Source: Streptomyces flaveolus
GTDB taxonomy: Bacteria > Actinomycetota > Actinomycetes > Streptomycetales > Streptomycetaceae
Assembly (NCBI RefSeq): GCF_000716535.1
Contig: NZ_JNWV01000005.1
Span: 161,034-225,033, forward strand
Length of the DNA stretch: 64,000 nucleotides
Direction: 5' to 3'
Of this stretch, positions 32,990-47,421 are shown one piece after another (position 1 is the first letter of the stretch; every line of letters starts with the position of its first letter). The notes under the pieces were generated by a model, which saw only the letters and a list, made by a program, of their open reading frames with translations, did no database searches and was not told the origin of the DNA. The position numbers were made by a program, and so were the translations under genes.

Positions 32990-33870
32990 CAGGCCGCGGC
33001 CTCCTGGAACGGAGAAGCGCTGATGATGTCCTGGCTCACCAGGAACCGGGTGATGCGCTTGAAGAACGTCTCGTGGTGGGCGACGCGCGCCGGGTCCCGC
33101 AGCAGTTCCTCCCGGAGGGCGAAGGGCTCGGGGAGGCCCGCGTCCCGGTACACCGTGGGGTTGTAGAGCGACTGCACGCTCGCCGTGATGTAGCGCCGGA
33201 GGTAGACGTCGAGGCGCTCGCGCAGCTCCTGGTCGCCGCGCTCCCGCAGTGGTTCGTACAGCAGGCCCACGAGCTTGCGGCCCATGATGATGTGCCGCCA
33301 CTCGTCGTCGTGGTGCACCTGGTTCACCTCCCTGATCAGGGGGTGCAGGGTGGTGTCGCGGCCCATCCGGATGTTGAAGTGGTCGACCAGCTCCTCGAAG
33401 ATCAGGATGCGGGCGAAGACGAGGAAGTTGGCCACGGCGGCGTCCTCCTCCGGCGTGGCCACCGGAAGCGACTTGTCCGGGTAGATCTTGCCGCCGTAGC
33501 GCAGGCAGAACTGGGCGAAGAACCACATGTGCCCGTTCTCCTCGCCCAGGAAGCGGTGGAAGAACTCGGACGGCAGCTCGAAGCCCCGGGTGTGGATCCG
33601 CCGGGTCACCTCGATGAGCAGCTCACGGATGCCGTGGATGTTGAGGCTGAAGAAGTTGACGCTCTCCCACTTGCTCAGCCGCATCAGCTGCTTCTCGTCC
33701 AGCTCCCGTGCGTGCCGTGTGCCGGCCACGGTGAGCAGGTCGGGTGTCATCCACCACTGCTCCTCGGCCAGTTCGTCCACCCAGTCGAACCGTGTGTAGG
33801 GGCTGTAGTGGTGGTCGGTCGCGTCGGCGACCAGATTGTCCAGCGTTTCCACCACGTCCGTCGTATCCAT
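32989..33870 (-). CDS. AurF-like diiron oxygenase
   Basis: 293 residues, a ferritin-like helical diiron protein related to p-aminobenzoate N-oxygenase AurF/CmlI. Seen: successive metal-ligand helices with KWESVNFF, LGEENGHMWFF (ExxH), ILIFEELVDHFN and VHHDDEWRHIIMG (H..DExxH), matching the two-iron ligand order of the family. Known members oxidise aryl amines to nitro or nitroso groups; others hydroxylate. Placed between FAAL-ACP and the ACP/ligase pair, it may act on a carrier-bound amino acid or acyl chain, which is inference. ATG at 33870 is preceded by AGGGGGG. Confidence 0.85.
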   Translation of the reverse strand: MDTTDVVETLDNLVADATDHHYSPYTRFDWVDELAEEQWWMTPDLLTVAGTRHARELDEKQLMRLSKWESVNFFSLNIHGIRELLIEVTRRIHTRGFELPSEFFHRFLGEENGHMWFFAQFCLRYGGKIYPDKSLPVATPEEDAAVANFLVFARILIFEELVDHFNIRMGRDTTLHPLIREVNQVHHDDEWRHIIMGRKLVGLLYEPLRERGDQELRERLDVYLRRYITASVQSLYNPTVYRDAGLPEPFALREELLRDPARVAHHETFFKRITRFLVSQDIISASPFQEAAA

Positions 33871-33944
33871 GTGCCCCCCTGCTGGGATCAGCGTGCGTCA
33901 GGAACGGTGGGACCTTCGGTTTAGGAGTTCGGTGCTCGCGCTGT

Positions 33945-35942
33945 TCAGCCGTTGTCGCTCCGGGCGATCAGACCGGCGACCTGTTCTTCGTCCACGGTGA
34001 GCGGTCTGCTCTCCAGCAGCGCGGCCAGCTTCGCGACGGTCGAGGCCTGGAAGAGGTCGCCGGCCGTGACCCGCACCGGCAGTTCCGCCTCGATGCGGAC
34101 GGCGAGTTGGGACAGCAGGAGGGACTGCGCCCCCGAGGCGAAGAAGTCGTCGTGGACCCCGACCTCGTCCTGTCCGAGCAACTCCGCCCAGATGCCCGCG
34201 ATCAGTGCCTCCAGTGGCGTCCGCGGCGGAACGGCGGCCTGCCGGCCGGGTGCCGCCGCCGTACCCTCCGGCCGCCAGCCGCCGACCCGCGACAGGGCAC
34301 CGGACAGATACGCCTCCCGCGTCGCACGGCGCTGGATCTTGCCGCTGGAGGTCTTGGGGATGGTGCGGGGCGGGATGAGCACCAGTTCGCGGACGTCGGC
34401 CTCGCACTCCTCGCGCACCGCGCGGCGGGCGGCGAGCGCGACGGCCTCCGTGTCCGCGCCGTCCGCGACCTCGCACACCAGGACGAGCTGCTCCTCGCCG
34501 TCCACCGGGACCGTGAACGCCGCGCCGCAGCCGGGGCGCAGGGCGGGATGGCTCCGCTCGGCGGCGCCCTCGACGTCGTGCGGGTACACATTGCGGCCCC
34601 GCAGGATGAGCAGGTCCTTCAGCCGGCCCGTGACGGCGAGCGCGCCCTCCTCGTCCAGGGCCCCGAGATCGCCGGTGCGCAGATAGGGGCCACGGCCGTC
34701 CGGCAGGGTGGCGCCGAACAGGGCCGCGCTCTCGGTGGGGCGGCCCCAGTAGCCCGCCGAGACGCTCGGTCCCGACACCCAGATCTCGCCGACCCGTCCC
34801 GCCTCGGCCGGGGCGAGCGTGGCGGTGTCCACCACGACGACGGACTGATCACCACGGGCGGTGCCGCAGGCGATCCGGGACACCCCCTCGACCGGGAAGC
34901 GGCGCACGCTCTCGCCGACCGGGTCGGCGGTCACCAGCAGGGTGGCCTCCGCCAGGCCGTAGCTGGGACGGAACGTTGCGGGGGCGAAGCCGGCCGGGGC
35001 GAACCGTTCGGTGAACCGCTCGACCGTCTCCGCGCGCACGGGTTCGGCACCGTTGACGGCCGCGCGCCAGGAAGTGAGATCGAGGGACGCCCGCTGTTCG
35101 TCGTCGATCTTCCGCAGACACAGTTCGTATCCGAAATTCGGGGACGGACTGATCGTGCCGCGGTGCACGGAGATCGCTTTCAGCCACCGAAAGGGCTTCT
35201 GAAGGAAATGCAGAGGCGCCATCAGAATGCCTGGGAATCCCCCGTACAAAGGCTCCAGGATGGCCCCGATGAGTCCCATGTCGTGATACGGGGGAAGCCA
35301 GCTCACCATGACGTCGTGCGCGGACCCGGCAAAGGCCCGGTGGATGGCCTCAAGATTGTGGATGAGATTCGCGTGCGTCAGCATGACGCCACGCGGAAGC
35401 CGGGTCGAGCCGGAGGTGTACTGCAGGAAGGCGAGGTCTTCGGAGGTCGCGACGACGGGGCGGGCGCCGGCCGCGAGCCGCCCGGCCGCCTCCGGGGCGC
35501 CGGTGTCCAGGGCGTCGGTGGCGAGCCACTCCAGCGGGGCGTCCAGGGCGGAGCGGGCGATGGGCAGCAGATCCTTCGTGGTCAGGGCGATGCTCGCGCC
35601 CGCGTCGGCGATGATGGCGTCCAGTCGGCCGAGGCCGCGCGCGTCCTGCGGCGGATAGGCCGGCACGGGCACGACGCCCGCGAGCAGACATCCGAAGAAC
35701 GCGGTGATGTAGTCGAGGCCCGGAGCGAACAGGAGCAGCGCCCGCTCGCCCCGCTCGTGCCGTGCGCCCAGCGCGTCGGCCACCTCGGCGGCCGACGCGT
35801 ACAGCCGTCGGTAGCTGATCCCGCGTTCGTCGTCCTCGCCGTCGGCGAGAAATACGTATGCGGTGGCGTCGGGATTTTCTGCTGCTCTGTCCCGAAGTAT
35901 ATGCACGAGAGTAGGGGGTGACGGCGACGATATTGCGGGCAT
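33945..35942 (-). CDS. fatty acyl-AMP ligase fused to ACP (FAAL-ACP)
   Basis: 665 residues. Seen: an adenylate-forming domain (about 1-560) with QYTSGSTRLPRGVMLTH, SWLPPYHDMGLIGAILEPLYGG and the FAAL-type segment PFRWLKAISVHRGTISPSPNFGYELC, then TGDLGAL, LKDLLILRGRNVYPHDVE and KTSSGKIQRRATR. A C-terminal carrier domain follows (about 575-645) with GAQSLLL as pantetheine site. FAALs activate a carboxylic acid as acyl-AMP and pass it to an ACP rather than CoA. The ATG at 35942 has GGAGGAG upstream. It is the first gene of the minus-strand operon, divergent from the PKS. It probably supplies the starter for the PKS or the acyl group for the NRPS. Confidence 0.92.
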   Translation of the reverse strand: MPAISSPSPPTLVHILRDRAAENPDATAYVFLADGEDDERGISYRRLYASAAEVADALGARHERGERALLLFAPGLDYITAFFGCLLAGVVPVPAYPPQDARGLGRLDAIIADAGASIALTTKDLLPIARSALDAPLEWLATDALDTGAPEAAGRLAAGARPVVATSEDLAFLQYTSGSTRLPRGVMLTHANLIHNLEAIHRAFAGSAHDVMVSWLPPYHDMGLIGAILEPLYGGFPGILMAPLHFLQKPFRWLKAISVHRGTISPSPNFGYELCLRKIDDEQRASLDLTSWRAAVNGAEPVRAETVERFTERFAPAGFAPATFRPSYGLAEATLLVTADPVGESVRRFPVEGVSRIACGTARGDQSVVVVDTATLAPAEAGRVGEIWVSGPSVSAGYWGRPTESAALFGATLPDGRGPYLRTGDLGALDEEGALAVTGRLKDLLILRGRNVYPHDVEGAAERSHPALRPGCGAAFTVPVDGEEQLVLVCEVADGADTEAVALAARRAVREECEADVRELVLIPPRTIPKTSSGKIQRRATREAYLSGALSRVGGWRPEGTAAAPGRQAAVPPRTPLEALIAGIWAELLGQDEVGVHDDFFASGAQSLLLSQLAVRIEAELPVRVTAGDLFQASTVAKLAALLESRPLTVDEEQVAGLIARSDNG

Positions 35943-36407
35943 ACTGACCGCTCCTCCGGGCGCGATAGGACCGTTCCTTCAGCTACCTGCTGGTCGCACG
36001 AGGGGCAAGACTAAAACCAGGTCCAGGCCACGTCAATCCGGTGGTGGGAGCCGCGAACATTGGTCGCCGAAATTCTGCCACCGGAGCCGGCGGACAGATC
36101 TTGAGGAACCATTGCGACGATGTTTCGCCGCGCGCGGCGGGGCGGCGTACGGCGCCGGGGCCCGGACGGGCGGAAGGGGCGGGCGGAGTGCCGTTCCCGC
36201 AGGCAGCGACGGCGATCGGCGCGCGGGCCGGGGGAGCCTCCGCCGCCGCTCCACCCCCGCTCCGCCACCCGCACGGGTGCGCCTCCGGTGCGGTCCGCGC
36301 CTCCGAGGGGGGCCGGGACACCTTGTCTGAAACATGACAGGAGAGCGTTGGCCCCGGCCGGTCGGTGTGCTGGGCGGGACCGGGGGGACCGGCCGTGTCT
36401 GGACAGC

Positions 36408-36560
36408 TGTCCGCTCCTGGAGGCGAGCGGCGAGCCCGTCGACACCGTCGCGGCACGCGCCGGCTTCGGCTCGGCGGAGGCCATGCGGGCCTTCCAGAAC
36501 ACCCTGGGCGTCTCACCGACGGTCCACCGGGCCCGCTTCCGTACGACCGTCCCCGGGTGA
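36408..36560 (+). pseudogene. C-terminal relic of an AraC-family regulator
   Basis: About 50 codons that read LEASGEPVDTVAARAGFGSAEAMRAFQNTLGVSPTVHRARF and resemble the second helix-turn-helix of AraC/GlxA-like regulators (usually AARAGFGSAEAMRQAFQRTLGVSP). One residue is missing in the recognition region. No N-terminal domain is in frame upstream. It is likely the remains of a cluster regulator and is too short to function. The residues quoted come from translation of this frame to its TGA. Confidence 0.6.
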
Positions 36561-36928
36561 GCCGCGAACCCCCGACCGGGCAACGGTGCCGGTGAGCGTC
36601 CCGTCGGCGCAAGACCGCGCGGCCGGGCCCGGTGAGGGTCGGCCCGGGCACGGTTGACGAGGAACACGGCGACCACCACCACGACCCCGCCGAGCAGTTC
36701 GACGACGTCCGCTCGGGCATCGCCCGCAGACCCGCCGTTCATCGTTCCGACTGGCGCCGGCCTTCCCGCTCCGCTGCGTGAACGGGTTCGGGACGGGCGT
36801 GGGGGGCACGTTCGTGCGCGGCCGCCGCCATCACGTTCACCGCCCTGCGCCGAACACCGCACCGGGGCAGTCCCGCCGTAGGAGATCCGAGGAAGAGACC
36901 CGCCGTTCGCCGTGCCCAGCGGCCCCGT

Positions 36929-36956
36929 GGGACCCCTTAACCACCGTGGGGGTCCC
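36929..36956. promoter_or_regulatory. perfect 8-bp inverted repeat upstream of PKS1
   Basis: GGGACCCC (36929-36936) and GGGGTCCC (36949-36956) form a perfect inverted repeat separated by 12 bases that include TTAACC. It sits about 140 bp before the PKS1 start, in the right place for an activator or repressor of the PKS operon. The regulator is unknown; the element does not match a site I recognise. Confidence 0.4.
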
Positions 36957-37092
36957 TGGGGGCCGTAGGGGTGTCCTGCGTCATCGGCGCCTGCCTAGCC
37001 TCCGACAGCGGAGGGGAAGCGGACCGGAAACCGTCCGGAGGCGATCCGCACGGCCGAGGCCCTCACTTCGATCTCGATCGGATGGCGCGCTG

Positions 37093-40000
37093 GTGAACAA
37101 CGAAGAGCAACTGCTCGACTATCTCAGGCGGACGACCGCGGACCTGCGGGAGGCGCGGCGACGGCTGCGCGAGAACGAGCAACGCGCACACGGCCCCATC
37201 GCCGTCGTCGGCATCGGCTGCCGCTACCCGGGCGGCGTCACCACCCCCGAGGAGCTGTGGGAGCTGGTCGCTACGGGCACCGACGCGGTGTCGGACTTCC
37301 CCGCCGACCGCGGCTGGGACGTGGACGCCCTGTACGACCCCGACCCGGCGCGGCCCGGCAGGACCTACGCCCGCACCGGCGGATTCCTGTACGACGCCGC
37401 CGACTTCGACCACGACTTCTTCGGCATCAGCCCGCGCGAAGCCCTCGCCATGGACCCGCAGCAGCGGCTGCTGCTGGAGACCTCCTACGAGGCCTTCGAG
37501 CGGGCCGGCATCGTCCCGGCCTCCCTGCGCGGCAGCCGAACCGGCGTGTTCGCCGGCGTGATGTACAACGACTACGCCACCCGCCTCACCTCCGTCCCCG
37601 ACGACCTCGACGGTTACCTCGCCAACGGAAGCGCCGCCAGCATCGCCTCCGGGCGCGTCGCCTACACCTTCGGTCTCGAAGGCCCGGTGGTCACCGTCGA
37701 CACCGCCTGCTCCTCCTCCCTGGTCGCCCTGCACTGGGCGGTGCGGGCGCTGCGGTCGGGGGAGTGCTCGCTCGCCCTGGCCGGCGGCGTCACCGTGATG
37801 TCCACGCCGGAGACCTTCGTCGACTTCAGCCGGCAGCGCGGACTCGCGCCGGACGGCCGCTGCAAGGCGTTCGCGGCGGCGGCCGACGGCACCGGCTGGG
37901 GCGAGGGCGCCGGCATGCTGCTGCTGGAACGGCTCGCCGACGCCCAGCGCAACGGGCACCCGGTGCTCGCCGTGATCCGGGGCAGCGCGGTCAACTCCGA
38001 CGGCGCCAGCAGCCGGCTGACCGCGCCCAACGGCCCGTCCCAGCAGCGGGTCATCCGGCAGGCGCTGGCCGGTGCCGGGCTCACCGCCGCCGACGTCGAC
38101 GTGGTCGAGGCGCACGGCACCGGCACCTCCCTCGGCGACCCCATCGAGGCGCAGGCGCTGCTCGCGACGTACGGCCGCGAACACCCCGCCGACCGGCCGC
38201 TGCTGCTCGGCTCGGTCAAGTCCAACCTCGGGCACACCCAGGCCGCCGCCGGTGTCGCGGGCGTCATCAAGATGGTGCTGGCCATGCGGCACGGCGAGGT
38301 GCCGCCCACCCTCCACGTCGACGCCCCCACGGACCAGGTGGACTGGAGCGCCGGCGCCGTCGAACTGGCCCTGGAGCGGCGCCCGTGGCCCGCCACCGGA
38401 CGCCCCCGCCGCGCCGCCGTCTCCTCCTTCGGCATCAGCGGCACCAACGCGCACGTCGTGCTGGAGCAGGCACCCGCCGATGCGGCGTCCAGCGAGCAGA
38501 CTTCGGGAGATGCGGCTCTTGCCGAGCGCGGGGTCAAGTCGGCGGCGCGGGAGGGGGGTTGGATTCCCTGGATCCTCACCGGCCGCACCCGGCAGGCCCT
38601 CACCGACCAGATCGCGCGCCTGCGGGACCACGTCGACGCGCACCCCGGCGTACGCCCGGCCGACCTCGGGCTGTCCCTGGCCACCACCCGCGCCCACTTC
38701 GAGCACCGCGCCGTCGCGGTCGGCCGGGACACCGGCGAACTGCTCGCCGGGCTCGCCGCCGCGACCCCGCTCACCCCCGTCGGCGGCAAGACGGCGTTCC
38801 TGTTCACCGGTCAGGGGGCGCAGCGGCCCGGCATGGGCGGGGCCCTGCGCCGGGCCTTCCCGGTGTACGCCGAGGCCTTCGACGCGGTGTGCGCGCTCGC
38901 CGACCCGGGCCTGGACCGGCCGCTCGCCGAAGTGATCGACACCGACGCCGAGTTGCTGACCCGGACCGACTACGCGCAGACCGCCCTGTTCGCCACCGAA
39001 GTGGCCCTGTACCGCCTGCTGGAGTCCTGGGGCGTGACCCCGGACCTCGTGGCCGGGCACTCCGTCGGCGAACTCGCCGCCGCCCATGTCGCCGGGGTGC
39101 TGCCCCTGCCCGATGCCGTCCGGCTCGTGCTCGCGCGGGGCACCCTGATGGCCGCCCTGCCCGCGGGCGGCGCCATGGCCGCGCTGCGCGCCGGTGAGGA
39201 CGAGGTCGCCCCCCACCTGGACGACCGGGTCGGCCTCGCCGCCGTCAACGGCCCCCGCTCCGTCGTCGTCTCGGGCACCGAGGAGGCCGTCGACGCCCTC
39301 GCCGCCCGCTTCGGGAAGAGCAAGCGGCTGACGGTGTCGCACGCGTTCCACTCACCGCTGATGGAGCCGATGCTCGCCGACTTCGCCGAGGCCGCCGCCA
39401 CATGCTCCTACTCGGAACCGCGCATCCCGGTCGTCTCCACGCTCACCGGCGCCCTCGCCGAACCGGGCCGGCTGACCACCCCGGATTACTGGGTGGACCA
39501 CGTCCGTCGGACCGTCCGCTTCGCCCCCGCCCTGACCACCCTGCACGAGCTGGGCGTGCGGGCGTTCCTCGAAGTCGGCCCCGACGCGGCCCTCACCGCC
39601 CTGGCCGCGGACTGCCTGCCCGAGGACAGCGTGACCGTCGCCGGGCTGCGCCGCGACGGCGACGAGGAACGCGACCTGGTCACGGCCATGGCCCGGCTGC
39701 ACGCGGCCGGCACCACCGTGGACTGGGCGGCGTTCTTCGCCCCGCACGGCGCCCGCCGCACCGAGCTGCCCACCTACGCCTTCCAGCGCGAACGCCTCTG
39801 GCTCGAGGCCGCCCCCGGCGGCAGCGGCGACGCCGACGGCCTCGGGCAGAGCGCCACCGGGCACCCGCTGCTGACCGCCGCGACCGACCTGCCCGACACC
39901 GGGGGAGCGGTCCTCACCGGCCGGCTCTCCCTCGCCTCCCACCCCTGGCTGGCCGACCACGCCGTCCACGGAACCGTGCTGCTGCCCGGCACCGGCTTCG

Positions 40001-42605
40001 TGGAGATGGCCCTCCAGGCCGCGGAGCGCACCGGCTGCGACACCGTCGAGGAACTCACCCTGCACGCCCCGCTGATCCTGCCCGAGCAGGGCGCCCTCGC
40101 CGTACAGGCCGCCGTCGGCCCCGAGCGGGACGGGCGGCGGGAGCTGACCGTGTGGTCCCGCCGCGCCGACCACCCCGACACCCCGTGGACCCGCAACGCC
40201 GCCGGCGTCCTCACCACCGCACCCGCCGACCCCCCGCCCCCGGCCGAACTCACCGACTGGCCGCCCCGGGACGCCGAACCCGTCGACCTGGACGGCCTCT
40301 ACCCGGGCCTGGCGCGCACCGGTTACGGCTACGGCGAGGTCTTCCAGGGCCTGCGCGCCATGTGGCGCCGCGGGGACGAGCTGTTCGCCGAGGCGGCACT
40401 GCCCGAGGGCGCCCGCGCCACCGCCGCCGCGTTCGCCGTCCACCCGGCGCTGCTCGACGCCGTGCTGCACGTCAACCTGCTGGACCTGCCCGGCGGCCAG
40501 GCGGTGCTGCCGTTCGCCTGGGGCGGTGTCACCCTGCACGCGGCGGGCACCGACACCCTGCGCCTGCACCTCGCCCCGTCCGGCCCCGAGGCCGTCACCC
40601 TCACCCTCGCCGACGCCGCCGGAACGCCCGTCGCGACCGTGCGCAGCCTCGTGGCCCGCCCCGTCTCCGCCGACCAGCTCGCCGGGGACGGCGACGACCC
40701 GCTGTACCGGGTCGACCTCGTCCCGGCACCGGTCCCGGCGACCGCCGACGTCCCCGCCCTGGCCGTGTGCGGCTTCGGCGGCGCCGGCTCGGGCGGTACC
40801 GAGGTGGCCGGCATCGGTGCCGGCGCCGCCGGCCTCGGGGACACCACCTGCGACGACACCGCCCTGGACGCCGCCCGCCACCCCGGCCGGGCCTCCCTCA
40901 CCACCGCCGACCCCCTCCCCGACCTGGTCCTCCTGGCCGTACCGCCGGCCCCCGCCCCCGTGCCGGACCTGCCCGCCCTGATCCGCGAGCGTGTCAACGC
41001 CACCCTGGGCACCCTCCGCGCCTGGCCGGCCGACGACCGCTGGGCCGGCAGCCGGCTGGCGGTGCTCCTGCGGACCGGCGACCTCACCCACGCCCCGCTG
41101 TACGGACTCGTACGCGCCGCCCAGGCCGAGAACCCCGGCCGGTTCCTGCTGGTCGACAGTGACGGCAGCGCCGCCCCGGGGCCCGCCCTCGCCGCCGCGC
41201 TCTCGGCCGGTGAACCGGAGGTCGCGGTGCGGGACGGCGAGGTGCGGGTGCCCCGGCTGGCCCGCGCCAAGGCCGGCGAGCCGCTCGCCTGGGACCCGGA
41301 CGGCACCGTCCTGATCACCGGCGGCACCGGTGGCCTCGGCGCCCTGATCGCCCGTCACCTGGTCACCGAGCACGGCGTACGGCGCCTGCTGCTGGCCGGA
41401 CGGCGCGGGGCGGACGCCCCCGGCGCGGCCGGACTCCGCGACGAACTGGCCGAATCGGGCGCCGAGGTGACCCTCGCCCGCTGTGACGCCGCCGACCGCG
41501 CCGACCTGGCCGCGCTGCTCGCCGCGCACGAGGTGCGGGCGGTGGTGCACGCCGCCGGTGTCGTCGACAACGGCGTGCTGGCCACCCTGGACGCCGACAA
41601 GGTCGACCGGGTGCTGCGGCCCAAGGTGGACGCCGCCTGGAACCTGCACGAACTGACCCGCGACACCGACCTGTCGGCCTTCGTCCTGCTGTCCTCCACG
41701 GCCGGCCTGCTGGTCGGCGGCGGCCAGGCCAACTACGCCGCCGCCAACACCTTCCTCGACGGCCTCGCCGCCCACCGCCGTTCGCTCGGCCTGCCCGCCG
41801 TCTCCCTCGCCTACGGCCTGTGGTCCGGCTCCGGCGGCATGAGCGCCGGCATCGACGCCGCCGACCTGGAACGGCTGCGCCGGCTCGGCCTGCCGCCGCT
41901 CACCCCGGCCCAGGGACTGCGCACCTTCGACGCCGGCCTCGGCGGTGAGGACGCCGTCGTGGTGCCCGTACGCCTGGACGCCGCCGCGGTGCGTGCCCGG
42001 CCGGACGGCGTGCCCGCCCTGCTGCGCGGCCTGGTGCGGCCGGCCCGGCGGCGCGGCGCCGAGCCCGCCGCGGGCGCCCCCGCCGGCTCCTGGCGCGAGC
42101 GGCTGGCGCCGCTGCCGGACGCCGACCGGGACCGCGCCCTGCTGGAGCTGGTCCGCACCCATGTCGCCGGCGTCCTCGGGCACCCCTCGCCGGAGTCGGT
42201 CGACCCGGGGCGCGCCTTCCAGGAGATGGGCTTCGACTCGCTCGCCGCCGTCGAACTGCGCAACCTCCTCGCCGGCGCCACCGGCCTGACCCTCCCGGCG
42301 ACGCTGGTGTTCGACCAGCCCACGCCCCGCGCCCTCGCCGCCCACCTCAAGACCGCGCTCGTGCCCGGACCGGCCGACCAGGCCCGCTCCGCGCTGGCCG
42401 AACTGGACCGTCTCGAAGCCGCCCTGCACGCCCTGCCCGACCAGGACGGCAGCCACGCCCGCGTCACCGCGCGCCTCGAAGCGCTGCTGCGGGGCTGGCA
42501 GGACAGCCACGCGCACCCCACCGAGCCCGGGTCGCCGGCCGACGTCCGCGACGCCAGCGACGAAGAACTCTTCGCCAGGATCGACAACGAACTGGGAGCC
42601 CTGTG

Positions 42606-42606
<1 letters not shown>
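37093..42606 (+). CDS. type I PKS, KS-AT-DH-KR-ACP (module 1)
   Basis: 1837 residues. Domains: N-terminal docking helix (2-31), KS (about 34-460; Cys206, His341, His381), AT (about 560-860; Ser657 in GHSVGE, HAFHS motif, predicted malonyl-CoA). DH spans about 920-1200 with [11 protein letters not shown] and a DAVLH Asp. KR spans about 1400-1590 with GGTGGLG and Tyr in QANYAAAN. The ACP has Ser1716 (GFDSL) and is followed by a C-terminal helical docking domain. In the KR the usual LDD reads VDN. All catalytic residues are present, so an alpha,beta-unsaturated unit is expected. It lacks a loading module, so the starter arrives in trans. The GTG start is chosen by family alignment; no strong Shine-Dalgarno precedes it. 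Overlaps PKS2 by one base. Confidence 0.9.
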
Positions 42607-47354
<4,748 letters not shown>

Positions 47355-47421
47355 CCCCACCCTCCCACGACACCCCGGCCCCACCGCAGTCCACCTCTTC
47401 GCACAGGAGTGGCGACACCCG

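Larger units (their letters stand above)
35943..37092. other. 1.15-kb divergent intergenic region
   Basis: Lies between the FAAL operon and the PKS operon and must hold promoters for both. It contains an AraC-type relic (36408-36560) and a perfect inverted repeat (36929-36956). Coding-like bias appears on both strands at 36010-36560 but yields no credible protein. A hydrophobic minus-strand stretch near 36660-36720 arises from GTCGTGGTGGTG-type repeats and is not convincing as a gene. Confidence 0.6.

Noticed and set aside
36640..36720. Hydrophobic minus-strand peptide near 36657-36720
   Set aside because: It comes from GTG/GTC-type repeats on one strand; no start with ribosome site and no homologue recognised.
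37082..37096. Four-codon leader ORF (ATG to TGA) overlapping the PKS1 start
   Set aside because: Too short to support and expected by chance; not reported as a gene.
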